DNA of 64,000 nt from Parapedobacter flavus (GCF_035818675.1 NZ_JAYKZZ010000022.1:1-64000), one strand, 5' to 3'; shown: positions 1 through 8,929, counted from the stretch's first letter. Numbers and translations: made by a program. The notes: generated from the letters alone by a model not told the origin.

Positions 1-28
1 GGCGCTTGCGCCAACCCTTTTATTTTTT
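1..28 (+). terminator. Possible truncated terminator hairpin at window edge
   Basis: The first 12 bases form a short GC-rich self-complementary stem (GGCG/CGCC around CTTG), followed by a T-rich stretch. It could end a plus-strand gene lying upstream of the window and converging on the receptor gene. The left part may be cut by the window edge, so this is weak. Confidence 0.3.
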
Positions 29-43
29 ACCGGACACTAGTGA

Positions 44-2776
44 TTAATTATATAACTCTTCATAATCATCCTCGGTGGTGCCGCGTGAGAAGTAGCGGAT
101 GTTGTAGGTTAAATTTACCATAAAATAGCGCTGCAATACATTGGATTCGGCATCTTGTACGTATGTCTCCGTAATGTTCCGGTGGATATTATTGTTTTGC
201 CCGAAAAGATCATAGACGTTGACACTGACCTCTGCCCGTTCACTTTTCAATAGTTTCTTGCCGATTGCCATGTTCACCAAAAAAGTGGTGTTATCGTATC
301 CTTCCGACAGGCCGCTATTGAACCGGTGGTTGAGGTCGAGCCGATAAATCAGTCCCTCCCATATGATCCACTTGTAATTGACATGGCTTGATTGCGTAAA
401 GTAATTGTTGTCAAGTGCGGGGCGCAGCGAATTTTGGACATTGTTGAACGACGAGCGGGTCCGGATATTGAAGTCGAGCCGGTCACTGATATTGCTGCTC
501 AGCGAGAGACCGGCGCTATACCGGGTGGAATTGACGATGCTGGTCTCGTTGTTGACCATCCCGGGACTATGGCTATGGCGGATGCCACCGTGTATATTGA
601 AATTGGAGGGCAAGAAGCGGACGGGTAAGCCATAGTGGAAATACGAGGCAATGTCCCAGTAGCCGCTAAGATTCACGGGTTGTGTAAGCTGTGCACCCCG
701 TTCGAGTATGATGCCATTGGCTAATTCGATGGGTTCATCGGCAATGATGGTATTACTAACCACGCGGTTTGATGTCGTTGAGGAATGCAACATGGCGAAG
801 AAGCTGCGTTCGGTTTCTGGGTTGTAACTGCGATACCGGAGCCGGAATCGGTTGCTGTACGACTGATCGAGGTCGGGGTTTCCCGTCCGCAGGTGCAGTG
901 GGTTTGAATTGTCGATAACGCCTTGCAAATCACCGATTGAAGGTGCGTTGGTCCGCGCATCATAATCGAATTCTATTTTTTTCGAATCGGTGAATTCGTA
1001 GTCGAGCCGTACGGAGGGCAATACGCTCCTAAATGTGCGTTGTAAGGCAAATGAACTCGGGAATTCTTGGTCGTTTTTCAATTGTGCGTGTTGGAATTCG
1101 GCTTCTACCTGTACCCGGAGCTTCTCGAGGGCGTATTGGTAGCCCACTTCAGCTTCTTGCCTAAGGTAGTCGCTGTTGAAGGTATTGCTGAGGGCGGTGT
1201 CTATCCGCGTACGGTTGTCCGCTTCATCTAAGTCGTATGTCAATTGATCGGAATCGTTTCGGCTATTACTTATTTCATATTCCAGCTCCACCATGCCGTG
1301 TTTGCCTATGGGTTCCGTATAGGAGGTGCTGGCTTCCCAGGAAAATCCTTTCCGCACGCGCACGATATTTTGCCGGATAATTTTCACGCGCTCATCGGGG
1401 TCATAGAATATATTTTCCGCTTCGCGATGGGCGTCATCATCGTTTTTGTGGTTGCCAGTCGTTAATCCCAGCCGGAGGGTGCGGCCCGCCTTAGCGAAAC
1501 GCCTGCTGTAATAGAGGTGGCTATTGAAATCGATATCCAAATTATCGGCGTGCCGGTGATTTTCCGTTTGGTTTATCGGGCCGATATCGTTAAGGGTCCT
1601 TCCCGAAAAAAAACTGTTGGCGTCGTCCATTTGGGCCGAAAAGTCCGGCCGGAACAGGATACGGTTGTTGCTGTCGATGTTATATTCCAGTCGCATGTTG
1701 AAGTAATGGTCCCTATTCCGCCGCGTGTTTTCGCTCGATTCGGTATAACGCTGGCCATCGTCATCGGGGAGCACATATTCCCGGAATAAGGACGACTCGC
1801 CGAAATTCTTGCGGTGGTTAAACAGGTAACTGGCATTGAGGTCCACTTTATCGTCCCAGCTATCCGTATAATTCAAACCGATCCTATTGGTGTTGATGAT
1901 TCCGTTCTGGGGAAGAACAGCGCCTTGGCTATTGGGGTCGGCGGAGTAGTCTACGGCATTGATGTTGTTGGTCAGCCCGGTGATGGTGAGCCGCTGCTGT
2001 TCGTTGAATGCGTTTACACTTGCACCCACGATATAACGGTCGTTATCGCCGTAGCCTGCGGATGCTTTGCCAAAGAGCCCTTTGCGGCTGTTGGGCTTGG
2101 TAATGATGTTGATGGTTTTTAAGCGCTCTCCGTCGTCGAACCCGCTAAATTCGGCTTTGTCACTCATTTTATCGTATACCTGCACATTTTGGATGATCTC
2201 GGCGGGCAGGTTTTGCAGGGCGGCCTTGACATCCGTTCCGAAAAACGGCTTGCCATCTACCAGGATCTGCGCGACCGCCTCGCCCTGGGCCTGGAGGGTG
2301 CCGTCTTCGCCATTCATTCCCGGCATTTTTTCGATGAGGTCTTGGGCTGTTGCGTCTTTCATGGTTTGGAAGGCAGCCGCGTTGAATTGCGTGGTGTCGC
2401 CAAGTTGTTTGCCCACTGGTGGGCGTACATTGATGGTTACCTCATCAAGAAGCCGCGCATCTTCTTTCAGGTAAAGCGCACCGAGGTTGGTGTTTTTGGT
2501 CATCGCTACCGGTTCGTCTGTTGGCGCGTAGCCGAGGTATTGGAGACGGAGCACATAATCGCCCGTTTCCACTTTTTTCAAGTCAAATGAACCGTCTTGG
2601 TGGGTCAGTGTTTCATGCACCACGATAGAGTCTGTGGCATTCATGAGTAAAACGGTTACGTTGGGAAATGGCGTGTGGTCGCCAGTACTATGTACAGTGC
2701 CTTTAAGGGTGTATTGTTGAGCAAGTATGGGTTGTGAGCAAAGGACTAGCAGCACTGTATAGAGCAAGTGTCTCAT
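44..2776 (-). CDS. TonB-dependent receptor-like outer membrane beta-barrel protein
   Basis: The 910-residue product starts with a clear signal peptide (about 1-19, cut after ILAQ). A carboxypeptidase-D regulatory-like beta-sandwich follows (about 22-110), then a plug-like region (about 115-230, with the motif VDGKPFFGTD), then a long barrel. This layout fits the Bacteroidota outer-membrane barrel family related to TonB-dependent transporters (OMP_b-brl_3 type). No SusD-like partner or TonB energy genes lie nearby, so the substrate cannot be read from context and this is not evidence of a polysaccharide locus. The gene is divergent from sufS, with about 200 bases between the starts. It could import a peptide, siderophore or other ligand, or be a barrel without transport function. 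Confidence 0.85.
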   Translation of the reverse strand: MRHLLYTVLLVLCSQPILAQQYTLKGTVHSTGDHTPFPNVTVLLMNATDSIVVHETLTHQDGSFDLKKVETGDYVLRLQYLGYAPTDEPVAMTKNTNLGALYLKEDARLLDEVTINVRPPVGKQLGDTTQFNAAAFQTMKDATAQDLIEKMPGMNGEDGTLQAQGEAVAQILVDGKPFFGTDVKAALQNLPAEIIQNVQVYDKMSDKAEFSGFDDGERLKTINIITKPNSRKGLFGKASAGYGDNDRYIVGASVNAFNEQQRLTITGLTNNINAVDYSADPNSQGAVLPQNGIINTNRIGLNYTDSWDDKVDLNASYLFNHRKNFGESSLFREYVLPDDDGQRYTESSENTRRNRDHYFNMRLEYNIDSNNRILFRPDFSAQMDDANSFFSGRTLNDIGPINQTENHRHADNLDIDFNSHLYYSRRFAKAGRTLRLGLTTGNHKNDDDAHREAENIFYDPDERVKIIRQNIVRVRKGFSWEASTSYTEPIGKHGMVELEYEISNSRNDSDQLTYDLDEADNRTRIDTALSNTFNSDYLRQEAEVGYQYALEKLRVQVEAEFQHAQLKNDQEFPSSFALQRTFRSVLPSVRLDYEFTDSKKIEFDYDARTNAPSIGDLQGVIDNSNPLHLRTGNPDLDQSYSNRFRLRYRSYNPETERSFFAMLHSSTTSNRVVSNTIIADEPIELANGIILERGAQLTQPVNLSGYWDIASYFHYGLPVRFLPSNFNIHGGIRHSHSPGMVNNETSIVNSTRYSAGLSLSSNISDRLDFNIRTRSSFNNVQNSLRPALDNNYFTQSSHVNYKWIIWEGLIYRLDLNHRFNSGLSEGYDNTTFLVNMAIGKKLLKSERAEVSVNVYDLFGQNNNIHRNITETYVQDAESNVLQRYFMVNLTYNIRYFSRGTTEDDYEELYN

Positions 2777-2964
2777 TAAAAAATGTATGTTTTAGTATCT
2801 GCTATACGATGCACAAATATCAGACCGTATGGTGATTTAGCGGCCCATGTCACGGGTTCGTTATAGTAAACGGGCAAATACCCAAACGTGTCATCAACGT
2901 GTCAGTGTTTTTTTCGTAGGTTGGCGGGTGGGTCGGGTCGCTACGCATAACGAAAAAATACTCG

Positions 2965-2972
2965 TACATTTG
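2965..2972 (+). promoter_or_regulatory. -7 box of sufS, near-leaderless start
   Basis: TACATTTG matches the Bacteroidota -7 consensus TAnnTTTG exactly and ends five bases before the sufS ATG. Transcription would begin within a few bases of the start codon. No good -33 TTG is visible at 19-20 bases upstream. Confidence 0.55.
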
Positions 2973-2977
2973 CCATT

Positions 2978-4219
2978 ATGGAACAGCCAGTCGTTTTAGA
3001 ACACTTTGACATCGATCATATCAGGCAAGATTTCCCGATTCTTACCCGTACGGTAAACAATAAGCCGCTGGTGTACCTGGATAACGGCGCTACCACGCAA
3101 AAACCCAAACAGGTCATCGATGCTATTCTTGCGTATTATACGCAATTGAACAGCAATGTGCACCGTGGGGTGCACCACCTTAGCCAATTGGCGACGGATG
3201 CGTTTGAAGTGACCCGAAGGAAACTCAAACCATTCGTTTATGCGGCACATGAACATGAGATTGTCCTTACCAAAGGTACCACGGAAAGTATTAACCTGGT
3301 AGCAGCATGTTACGGCCGTGCGTTTGTGAAAGCGGGCGACGAAATCATCATCTCGGCCATGGAACACCACTCCAATATTGTGCCCTGGCAAATGTGCTGT
3401 AAAGAAAGGGGCGCTACGCTGAAGGTCATCCCGATCAATGATGCAGGCGAATTGGATATGGATGCCTATCGATCGCTGCTGAGCGATCGGACCAAGATGG
3501 TCGCCGTTACCTATGTCTCGAACGCGCTGGGTACCATAAACCCCGTGAAAGACATCATCGATTTGGCCCATGGTGTGGGTGCTCCGGTGTTACTGGATGC
3601 CGCGCAGGCCATTCAGCACCTGCCCATAGATGTGCAGGCATTGGACGTCGATTTCCTTGCGTTTTCTGGACATAAAATGTATGGCCCAACCGGGGTAGGT
3701 GTACTATATGGGAAGGAAAAATGGCTCGATGCGATGCCACCTTATCAGGGAGGAGGCGAGATGATTAAAGAGGTCACCTTTGAAAAGACAACCTACAATG
3801 AACTTCCGTTTAAGTATGAGGCGGGCACACCTAATATCGAAGCGGTTGTTTGCTTAACGCATGCCATTGATTATATCAATGCGATTGGGCTGAACCAGAT
3901 TGCGCGGTATGAGCACGAGCTGCTCGAATATGCAACCCAGCGGTTGATGGAAGTCCCCGGCCTGCGTATGGTCGGTACAGCGCGGGAGAAGTCTAGTGTA
4001 CTTTCATTCCTGCTGGATGGCGCTCACCCTTACGATGTGGGTGTTATTCTGGATAAGCTGGGAATAGCAGTGCGCACCGGCCATCACTGTACGCAACCGT
4101 TGATGGATCGTTTCGGTATTCCCGGTACTGTTCGCGCATCAATAGCGATGTACAACACGCAGGCAGATATTGATGCCTTGGTTGCTGGAGTTGAGCGGTC
4201 CGCAGCGATGCTGTTATAG
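2978..4219 (+). CDS. sufS: Cysteine desulfurase SufS
   Basis: This 413-residue, PLP-dependent enzyme takes sulfur from L-cysteine and passes a persulfide to SufE for iron-sulfur cluster assembly in the cytoplasm. It shows the PLP lysine in SGHKMYG (Lys233) and the mobile catalytic cysteine in RTGHHCTQP (Cys371), plus the class V aminotransferase motif LDNGATTQKP near the N-terminus. Length matches the group II (SufS/CsdA) family. The sufE gene follows 64 bases downstream on the same strand, which supports the SufS assignment over IscS or CsdA. The other suf genes (sufBCD) are not in the window. A TAnnTTTG box directly precedes the start. Confidence 0.96.
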   Translation: MEQPVVLEHFDIDHIRQDFPILTRTVNNKPLVYLDNGATTQKPKQVIDAILAYYTQLNSNVHRGVHHLSQLATDAFEVTRRKLKPFVYAAHEHEIVLTKGTTESINLVAACYGRAFVKAGDEIIISAMEHHSNIVPWQMCCKERGATLKVIPINDAGELDMDAYRSLLSDRTKMVAVTYVSNALGTINPVKDIIDLAHGVGAPVLLDAAQAIQHLPIDVQALDVDFLAFSGHKMYGPTGVGVLYGKEKWLDAMPPYQGGGEMIKEVTFEKTTYNELPFKYEAGTPNIEAVVCLTHAIDYINAIGLNQIARYEHELLEYATQRLMEVPGLRMVGTAREKSSVLSFLLDGAHPYDVGVILDKLGIAVRTGHHCTQPLMDRFGIPGTVRASIAMYNTQADIDALVAGVERSAAMLL

Positions 4220-4250
4220 ATCGTTGGTTGTAAACACCTATCTCAATCAC

Positions 4251-4278
4251 ACATCTCATATCACATATCACATATCTC
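4251..4278 (+). repeat. Heptamer tandem repeat between sufS and sufE
   Basis: Three tandem units of a 7-base pattern (ATATCAC, ATATCAC, ATATCTC) occupy 4258-4278, with a degenerate fourth unit before them (4251-4257). The array ends five bases before the sufE start codon. Unit number could vary by slippage and alter the sufS-sufE spacing; that is inference. Confidence 0.6.
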
Positions 4279-4283
4279 AAAAA

Positions 4284-4703
4284 GTGACCATAAACGAAAT
4301 ACAAGACGAGTTGATCGAGGATTTTTCCTTTTTTGACGACTGGATGGCGAAATACGAGTATATCATCCAGTTGGGTAAGGAGCTTCCGCTCATCGACGAA
4401 CAATTTAAGAAGGACGAGTACCTGATCAAAGGGTGCCAATCAAAAGTATGGTTACATGCCGATCATCAGGCGGGGCGAGTGGGGTTCACAGCGGATAGCG
4501 ACGCCATTATCACTAAAGGCCTGGTAGCATTGATGGTTAAGGTGCTCTCGGGGCACACCGCGCGGGAAATCGTAGAAAGCGACCTTTATTTTATAGACCA
4601 AATCGGTCTGCAGGAACACCTATCGCCCACCCGGGCTAATGGATTGCTATCCATGGTGAAGCAGATGAAATTGTATGCAGCGGCGTTAAACGCCCAAGCG
4701 TGA
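4284..4703 (+). CDS. sufE: Cysteine desulfuration protein SufE
   Basis: SufE accepts the persulfide from SufS and hands sulfur to the SufBCD scaffold. I chose the GTG at 4284. It yields 139 residues, the usual family length, and places the acceptor cysteine in KGCQSKVW at Cys51, the same number as in Escherichia coli SufE. The longer open frame from 4170 would add 38 residues of translated sufS end and intergenic repeat, with no SufE-like character. The protein is compact, with no signal or membrane segment. It sits directly downstream of sufS, and its stop is only nine bases from the end of convergent lysS, with no terminator between them. Confidence 0.93.
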   Translation: MTINEIQDELIEDFSFFDDWMAKYEYIIQLGKELPLIDEQFKKDEYLIKGCQSKVWLHADHQAGRVGFTADSDAIITKGLVALMVKVLSGHTAREIVESDLYFIDQIGLQEHLSPTRANGLLSMVKQMKLYAAALNAQA

Positions 4704-4712
4704 TTATGCCAA

Positions 4713-6431
4713 CTACTCAAACCACTTCAACACCTCGTCTTTGGTAGGCATGGGTATATCAAGCTTCATTTTTTTGCGTAATCCGCCCAAGTCGTTGAAC
4801 ACTTTATTGGGGTTAGCCGATTGAAGCGCTTCGATGGTGGTTAGGCCCATTTTTTGGAGCACGGGCACCCATTCATCGGGCACTCCTTGGGCATGGTAGT
4901 CGGCATTGCTTGCTTGTTTGACGACTTTCTCGGGGCGCATCTGCGGGAAGAACAGCACGTCTTGGATGCTTTGCTGGTTGGTCATCAGCATGGCCAAGCG
5001 GTCGATACCGATACCGATTCCCGAGGTAGGAGGCATCCCGTATTCCAAAGCCCGGAGGAAATCATAGTCAATAAACATGGCTTCATCATCGCCGCGCTCC
5101 ATCAGCTTCAGTTGTTCTTCAAACCGTGCGCGTTGATCGATAGGGTCGTTCAGCTCGGTGTAGGCGTTGGCGAGTTCCTTACCGTTGATCATCAGTTCGA
5201 AACGTTCGACTAGTCCTGCTTTGCTGCGGTGTTTTTTGGTGAGCGGACTCATTTCTACCGGATAGTCGATGATGAAAGTAGGCTGTATATAGTGGTGTTC
5301 ACATTTTTCGCCGAAGATTTCATCGATAAGCTTTCCTTTACCCATGCTGGTGTCTGTTGGGATACCCAGCTGCTTGCATACGTCGCGGAGGCCGACTTCG
5401 TCCATTCCGCTGACGTCAAACCCGGTGTGTTCTTTGATGGCATCGTAAATGCTGACCCGCGGATACGGTGCGGTGAACGAAATTTCTTTGTCGCCAACGG
5501 TCAAGGTCGTTGTTCCGTTGGTGGCGATGGCCACCTGTTCAAAAAGTTGTTCGGTGATTTCCATCATCCATAAGTAGTCTTTGTAAGCGACATAAAACTC
5601 CAATACGGTGAACTCGGGGTTATGGGTGCGGTCCATGCCTTCGTTGCGGAAATTGCGGCTGAATTCATATACCCATTCGTAGCCACCCACGATAAGCCGC
5701 TTGAGGTAAAGTTCATTCGCGATGCGTAAATACAAGGGGATATCTAACGCATTATGATGGGTTACGAATGGCCTTGCCGCAGCTCCTCCCGGGATGCTTT
5801 GCAATACGGGCGTGTCGACTTCGAGTGCTCCACGATCGTTTAGGAAATCGCGGATAGCGGTTTTGATTTTCGAAACTTTGACAAATGTTTCACGAACCTG
5901 CGGGTTTACCACCAGGTCTACATACCGTTGCCGGTAGCGGAACTCGGGGTCGGTGACGGCATCGAAGGTCTTACCATCGGCAGATTTCACCACGGGTAAG
6001 GGTTTCAATGATTTTGCCAACAAGGTCAATTCATTCACATGGATGGAAATCTCACCCGAATTGGTGGTGAAAACAAACCCTTTAATCCCAACGTAGTCGC
6101 CGATATCGAGTAATTTTTTGAAAACCGTGTTGTATAATGTCTTGTCCTCACCGGGGCAAAGGTCGTCGCGCTTCAGATAGGCTTGGATCCGTCCGGAAGC
6201 ATCCTGCAACTCGATAAATGATGCATTACCCATCACGCGGCGGCCCATCATCCTACCGGCGATGCTGACATTTTTATAGTTGAGCTTATCGCGCTCGTAA
6301 TTTGCTAAAATATCTTTGGCAGAGGCATTGATCTCGAAAGCTTCTGCAGGGTAGGGATTTATCCCCAATGCTTCGAGTTTAGCGAGTGCATCTCGGCGCT
6401 GTATTTCCTGTTCAGATAGTACGGTGTTCAT
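4713..6431 (-). CDS. lysS: Lysine--tRNA ligase (class II)
   Basis: The 572-residue enzyme charges tRNA-Lys with lysine in the cytoplasm. It has an N-terminal anticodon-binding OB-fold (about 55-160, with GRRMMGNASF-like strands) and a class II synthetase core. Motif 2 lies around FRNEGMDRTHNPEF and motif 3 around GIGIGIDRLAM, which binds ATP. About 70 extra C-terminal residues beyond the catalytic core form a helical tail, as seen in Bacteroidota LysS. The gene stands alone, with a TAAGTTTG -7 box about 20 bases before its ATG. Confidence 0.97.
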   Translation of the reverse strand: MNTVLSEQEIQRRDALAKLEALGINPYPAEAFEINASAKDILANYERDKLNYKNVSIAGRMMGRRVMGNASFIELQDASGRIQAYLKRDDLCPGEDKTLYNTVFKKLLDIGDYVGIKGFVFTTNSGEISIHVNELTLLAKSLKPLPVVKSADGKTFDAVTDPEFRYRQRYVDLVVNPQVRETFVKVSKIKTAIRDFLNDRGALEVDTPVLQSIPGGAAARPFVTHHNALDIPLYLRIANELYLKRLIVGGYEWVYEFSRNFRNEGMDRTHNPEFTVLEFYVAYKDYLWMMEITEQLFEQVAIATNGTTTLTVGDKEISFTAPYPRVSIYDAIKEHTGFDVSGMDEVGLRDVCKQLGIPTDTSMGKGKLIDEIFGEKCEHHYIQPTFIIDYPVEMSPLTKKHRSKAGLVERFELMINGKELANAYTELNDPIDQRARFEEQLKLMERGDDEAMFIDYDFLRALEYGMPPTSGIGIGIDRLAMLMTNQQSIQDVLFFPQMRPEKVVKQASNADYHAQGVPDEWVPVLQKMGLTTIEALQSANPNKVFNDLGGLRKKMKLDIPMPTKDEVLKWFE

Positions 6432-6450
6432 CCAGTATGAAATTATGCGG

Positions 6451-6458
6451 CAAACTTA
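6451..6458 (-). promoter_or_regulatory. lysS -7 promoter box
   Basis: On the minus strand the bases read TAAGTTTG, a full match to TAnnTTTG, ending about 20 bases before the lysS ATG. A -33 element at normal spacing is not clear. Confidence 0.5.
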
Positions 6459-6491
6459 GATAAATTATTGATAATTTAATTGTTTTTCAAT

Positions 6492-6570
6492 GCATCAATG
6501 AGATCGCTACGCTAAGTTATTGATGTTTTAATAATTTTCAAGGGCATCAATGAGATCGCTGCGCTAAGTT
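6492..6570. repeat. 27-base direct repeat, period 52
   Basis: Copies at 6492-6518 and 6544-6570 differ at one base. The sequence between and around them alternates CATCAAT and ATTGATG, so copy 1 can close as a 7-bp hairpin (6493-6499 with 6518-6524). The function is unknown. Two copies are too few to be a CRISPR array. Confidence 0.75.
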
Positions 6571-6735
6571 GTTTTTATGGACAAATGGTAGTTTTCATTA
6601 GAGTGATCCAACAAAATTAGCGAGTGGTGTAGCTTTTCCTGCATGCATCCCGTCTAATTGACTAGACAACGTGATATGAGCGTATTATATGGTTAATTTT
6701 TCGTGAAGCGGGCTACATACCGATGGATTTGGACG

Positions 6736-6743
6736 TATATTTG
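6736..6743 (+). promoter_or_regulatory. -7 box of the sigma factor operon
   Basis: TATATTTG matches TAnnTTTG fully and lies 44 bases before the GTG start of the sigma factor gene. No -33 TTG is seen at the expected distance. Confidence 0.45.
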
Positions 6744-6787
6744 CAAATGTAAATTCAAAGAGCTGATCAATAGAGTGTAGCCGCGTA

Positions 6788-7396
6788 GTGAGTTTTAATA
6801 TCCGATACTTAAAGAGGGAGCATGCGTTGTCGTTGGAAAGCGCGGTACGGCGTTGTGCCCAAAAGGGAGACGAGCGGAGCAAGGAATTCATATATAAGCA
6901 GTGCTATGGTTATGTTCGCGCCATTACGATGCGTTATGTGAAGAACGAATATGATGCCGAGGAGCTGACGAATGAGAGTTTCATGCGGGCATTCGCGAAG
7001 GTTGTTACATTTAACAGCAACGACACCGGCGAGCGTTTTGAAAAGTCGTTCCGTGCGTGGCTGGCCCGGATAGCGGTAAATATATCCATCGATTTTTTAC
7101 GGGCGCAGAAGCAATTCGTTGCGTTGGATAATGTCAGTGAGGGTGAGTTTGAGCAACAACGTGTTGAAGTAACGGGCGACTTACACGTGGAAGATATCAT
7201 GAAGCTTCTTCTCCAGCTACCGGAGATACAACGGACGATATTTAACTTATATGAGGTAGAAGGGTATTCGCATGAGGAAGTAGCTACCTTATTAGGTATA
7301 CCCGAAAGTACATCGCGGACATACCTTACCCGGGCGAAGAAAAAGCTCAGGAAATTGTATTTGGCATCAATAGATATTACAGCGCGATATGAATAA
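6788..7396 (+). CDS. ECF-type RNA polymerase sigma factor
   Basis: The 202-residue protein has region 2 at about 30-105 (core helix DAEELTNESFMRAF) and region 4 at about 145-195. The latter is a helix-turn-helix with GYSHEEVATLLGIPEST. There is no region 3, as expected for group 4 (ECF) factors. Start is a GTG at 6788; no ATG lies near the proper N-terminus. The next gene begins eight bases after its stop and encodes a protein with a cytoplasmic N-terminus, one membrane helix and a barrel-like end. The two are thus likely co-transcribed and may form a signalling pair. The target genes are not known. Confidence 0.92.
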   Translation: MSFNIRYLKREHALSLESAVRRCAQKGDERSKEFIYKQCYGYVRAITMRYVKNEYDAEELTNESFMRAFAKVVTFNSNDTGERFEKSFRAWLARIAVNISIDFLRAQKQFVALDNVSEGEFEQQRVEVTGDLHVEDIMKLLLQLPEIQRTIFNLYEVEGYSHEEVATLLGIPESTSRTYLTRAKKKLRKLYLASIDITARYE

Positions 7397-7404
7397 TATA
7401 CAAG

Positions 7405-8682
7405 ATGAGTGAGCGTGAAGAGCATAACGAATTAATCCACCGGCTAGCGGAGCGCCTCCGCAACCACACCGAACCCTATAAGGACGGTGCCTGGGAGCGC
7501 TTTGCGGCTACTCATAGCAAGCGTCGCCGCAAGCTATGGCCTTATTATTCGAGTGCAGCGGCGGTGCTACTTGCGGCAGTGGGCTGGTATTGGGCAGCGC
7601 AATATTTAAGCGAAACACCGCCGTTGCCCCAAATGGTGCAGCATGAGTCTGGTGCCCAGTCGGCCGACGTTGTTGAGCAAGGGGAAGAGCCAGAAGAGCT
7701 ATCGGAAAGCACGGGTGCCGAAATGACGAGGATTCATCCGGCGGTGTCTGCCCCTGTGCCCGGTCCGACCACTGAACGCCACCCACGTCCGGGTGCAGTG
7801 ACGCAGCCGGCCGATATTCCGGTTTATGCCGATTACCGTGAGGTTGACCAGGGTGAATCGGTTTCGCCGACTGTCTTGGCTGTCACTGCGGCCGATACCA
7901 TAATAGCGGATGCTTCGGAACCACACCCGTTGGCGGTGGCGGTCGAAACAGAAGGTTCCGGAACCCGCAGTGAGCCCTATGCTGGGACGCTTCCGAAATC
8001 GGATAATGAGGTGGAAAAATGGGATTTGGGGCTCATGGTGTCACCATCACTCACCAGCGAGGCGGTTAATATCGGTGGCGGTTTTGCAGTTGCATACCAC
8101 ATTTCGGACAAATTTTCCATTGGTTCGGGGATATCGGTCGCCCAGCTGGGGGTAGGAGAGAATCCGAATTATCAACCTCATTATGACAATCAACTGCCCA
8201 ACGATGTATCGGCTGGAGGTCCGTACTTCGACGGAAAATCGGAAATGGCACTCGATTACAAGCGGGAAGTTTCGTTGACAAGCAGCGTGGTGACCCTGGA
8301 TATCCCCTTGGATATACGGTATGAAATGGCAAAGGGTTTCTACACGTCGGTAGGCGTGTCATACGTGGCTGTCCTCGATGAGCGGCGTACGGGTCATTAT
8401 GTCGACCGCCTGAACAAAAATACATTTGCCAGTAGTCGCTTATCAACCGCAGATCGCCTTGCGGCGACCGAATTTGTCTATTCTTCGGAAAAAATAGCCG
8501 CGAAGCCATTACAGGGAAAAGGCTATGCGGGTTTCATGAATTTTTCCGTCGGCAAGAAACTGCCCATTTCCAGTCAACTCTTCCTGTCTATAGAGCCCTA
8601 TTTCAAACTGCCTATTGGCCGGCTTTCGAAAGAGGAAATGAACTTCACCAACGGCGGGATACGGATCGTGACCGGGTTTTGA
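7405..8682 (+). CDS. Membrane-anchored protein with barrel-like C-terminus, sigma factor partner
   Basis: The product has 425 residues. Residues 1-45 are charged and cytoplasmic in character (DGAWERFAATHSKRRR), one hydrophobic helix follows (about 46-66), and about 67-200 are Pro/Thr/Glu-rich linker. The last 220 residues alternate polar and aromatic residues like an outer-membrane barrel (PorT/OMP_b-brl type). Bacteroidota often pair such proteins with ECF sigma factors; the N-terminus could act as an anti-sigma region, but I see no recognised anti-sigma zinc motif. Spacing of eight bases from the sigma gene argues for one operon. The topology, with a helix that would hold it in the inner membrane and a barrel end that suits the outer membrane, is unresolved. 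Confidence 0.75.
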   Translation: MSEREEHNELIHRLAERLRNHTEPYKDGAWERFAATHSKRRRKLWPYYSSAAAVLLAAVGWYWAAQYLSETPPLPQMVQHESGAQSADVVEQGEEPEELSESTGAEMTRIHPAVSAPVPGPTTERHPRPGAVTQPADIPVYADYREVDQGESVSPTVLAVTAADTIIADASEPHPLAVAVETEGSGTRSEPYAGTLPKSDNEVEKWDLGLMVSPSLTSEAVNIGGGFAVAYHISDKFSIGSGISVAQLGVGENPNYQPHYDNQLPNDVSAGGPYFDGKSEMALDYKREVSLTSSVVTLDIPLDIRYEMAKGFYTSVGVSYVAVLDERRTGHYVDRLNKNTFASSRLSTADRLAATEFVYSSEKIAAKPLQGKGYAGFMNFSVGKKLPISSQLFLSIEPYFKLPIGRLSKEEMNFTNGGIRIVTGF

Positions 8683-8720
8683 CAGATTTCGCAACGGATC
8701 CATTAATTAAAGCTTTCATT

Positions 8721-8750
8721 TTGTTTAGTTAATCGAATCGCCTATATTTG
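8721..8750 (+). promoter_or_regulatory. Strong consensus promoter of the TPR histidine kinase
   Basis: TTG (8721-8723), a 19-base spacer and TATATTTG (8743-8750) match the Bacteroidota consensus exactly. The coding start is at 8930, so the transcript would carry a leader of about 175 bases. This leader contains a 7-bp stem (CTCGGTT with AACCGAG) and a possible 17-codon reading frame (8786-8839). Confidence 0.7.
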
Positions 8751-8929
8751 ATTTGTCTGTTTTTGGACGCCTCGGTTTTACTGCGATGATACAACCGAGC
8801 TGGATACCTAATCATCTACCGGTATATTTATTGGATTGACAAGGCGCGCTTTGAGCGAGCGGGCCGGTGTATTAGAATAGGATTCAGGTTCCTCGGTGAT
8901 GTGTGGGACTGGAATTGCAAAGGCAAAAG

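Larger units (their letters stand above)
6432..6787. other. 356-base gap between divergent lysS and sigma factor genes
   Basis: This is the only gene-free stretch over 300 bases. It holds the lysS -7 box (6451-6458, minus), a two-copy repeat (6492-6570) and a TATATTTG box (6736-6743) before the sigma factor start. No credible small gene or RNA was recognised. Confidence 0.7.

Noticed and set aside
1573..2474. Long reading frames opposite the receptor gene
   Set aside because: They lie within the receptor gene in other frames and have no protein-like domains or start signals.
44..2776. SusC-type polysaccharide utilisation locus
   Set aside because: No SusD-like lipoprotein, glycoside hydrolase or regulator lies next to the receptor gene.
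4170..4283. Longer SufE from an ATG inside sufS
   Set aside because: The added residues come from the sufS end and the heptamer repeat; the GTG at 4284 gives the normal length and Cys51.
6492..6570. Possible CRISPR array
   Set aside because: Only two copies, with a 25-base gap, and no cas genes nearby.
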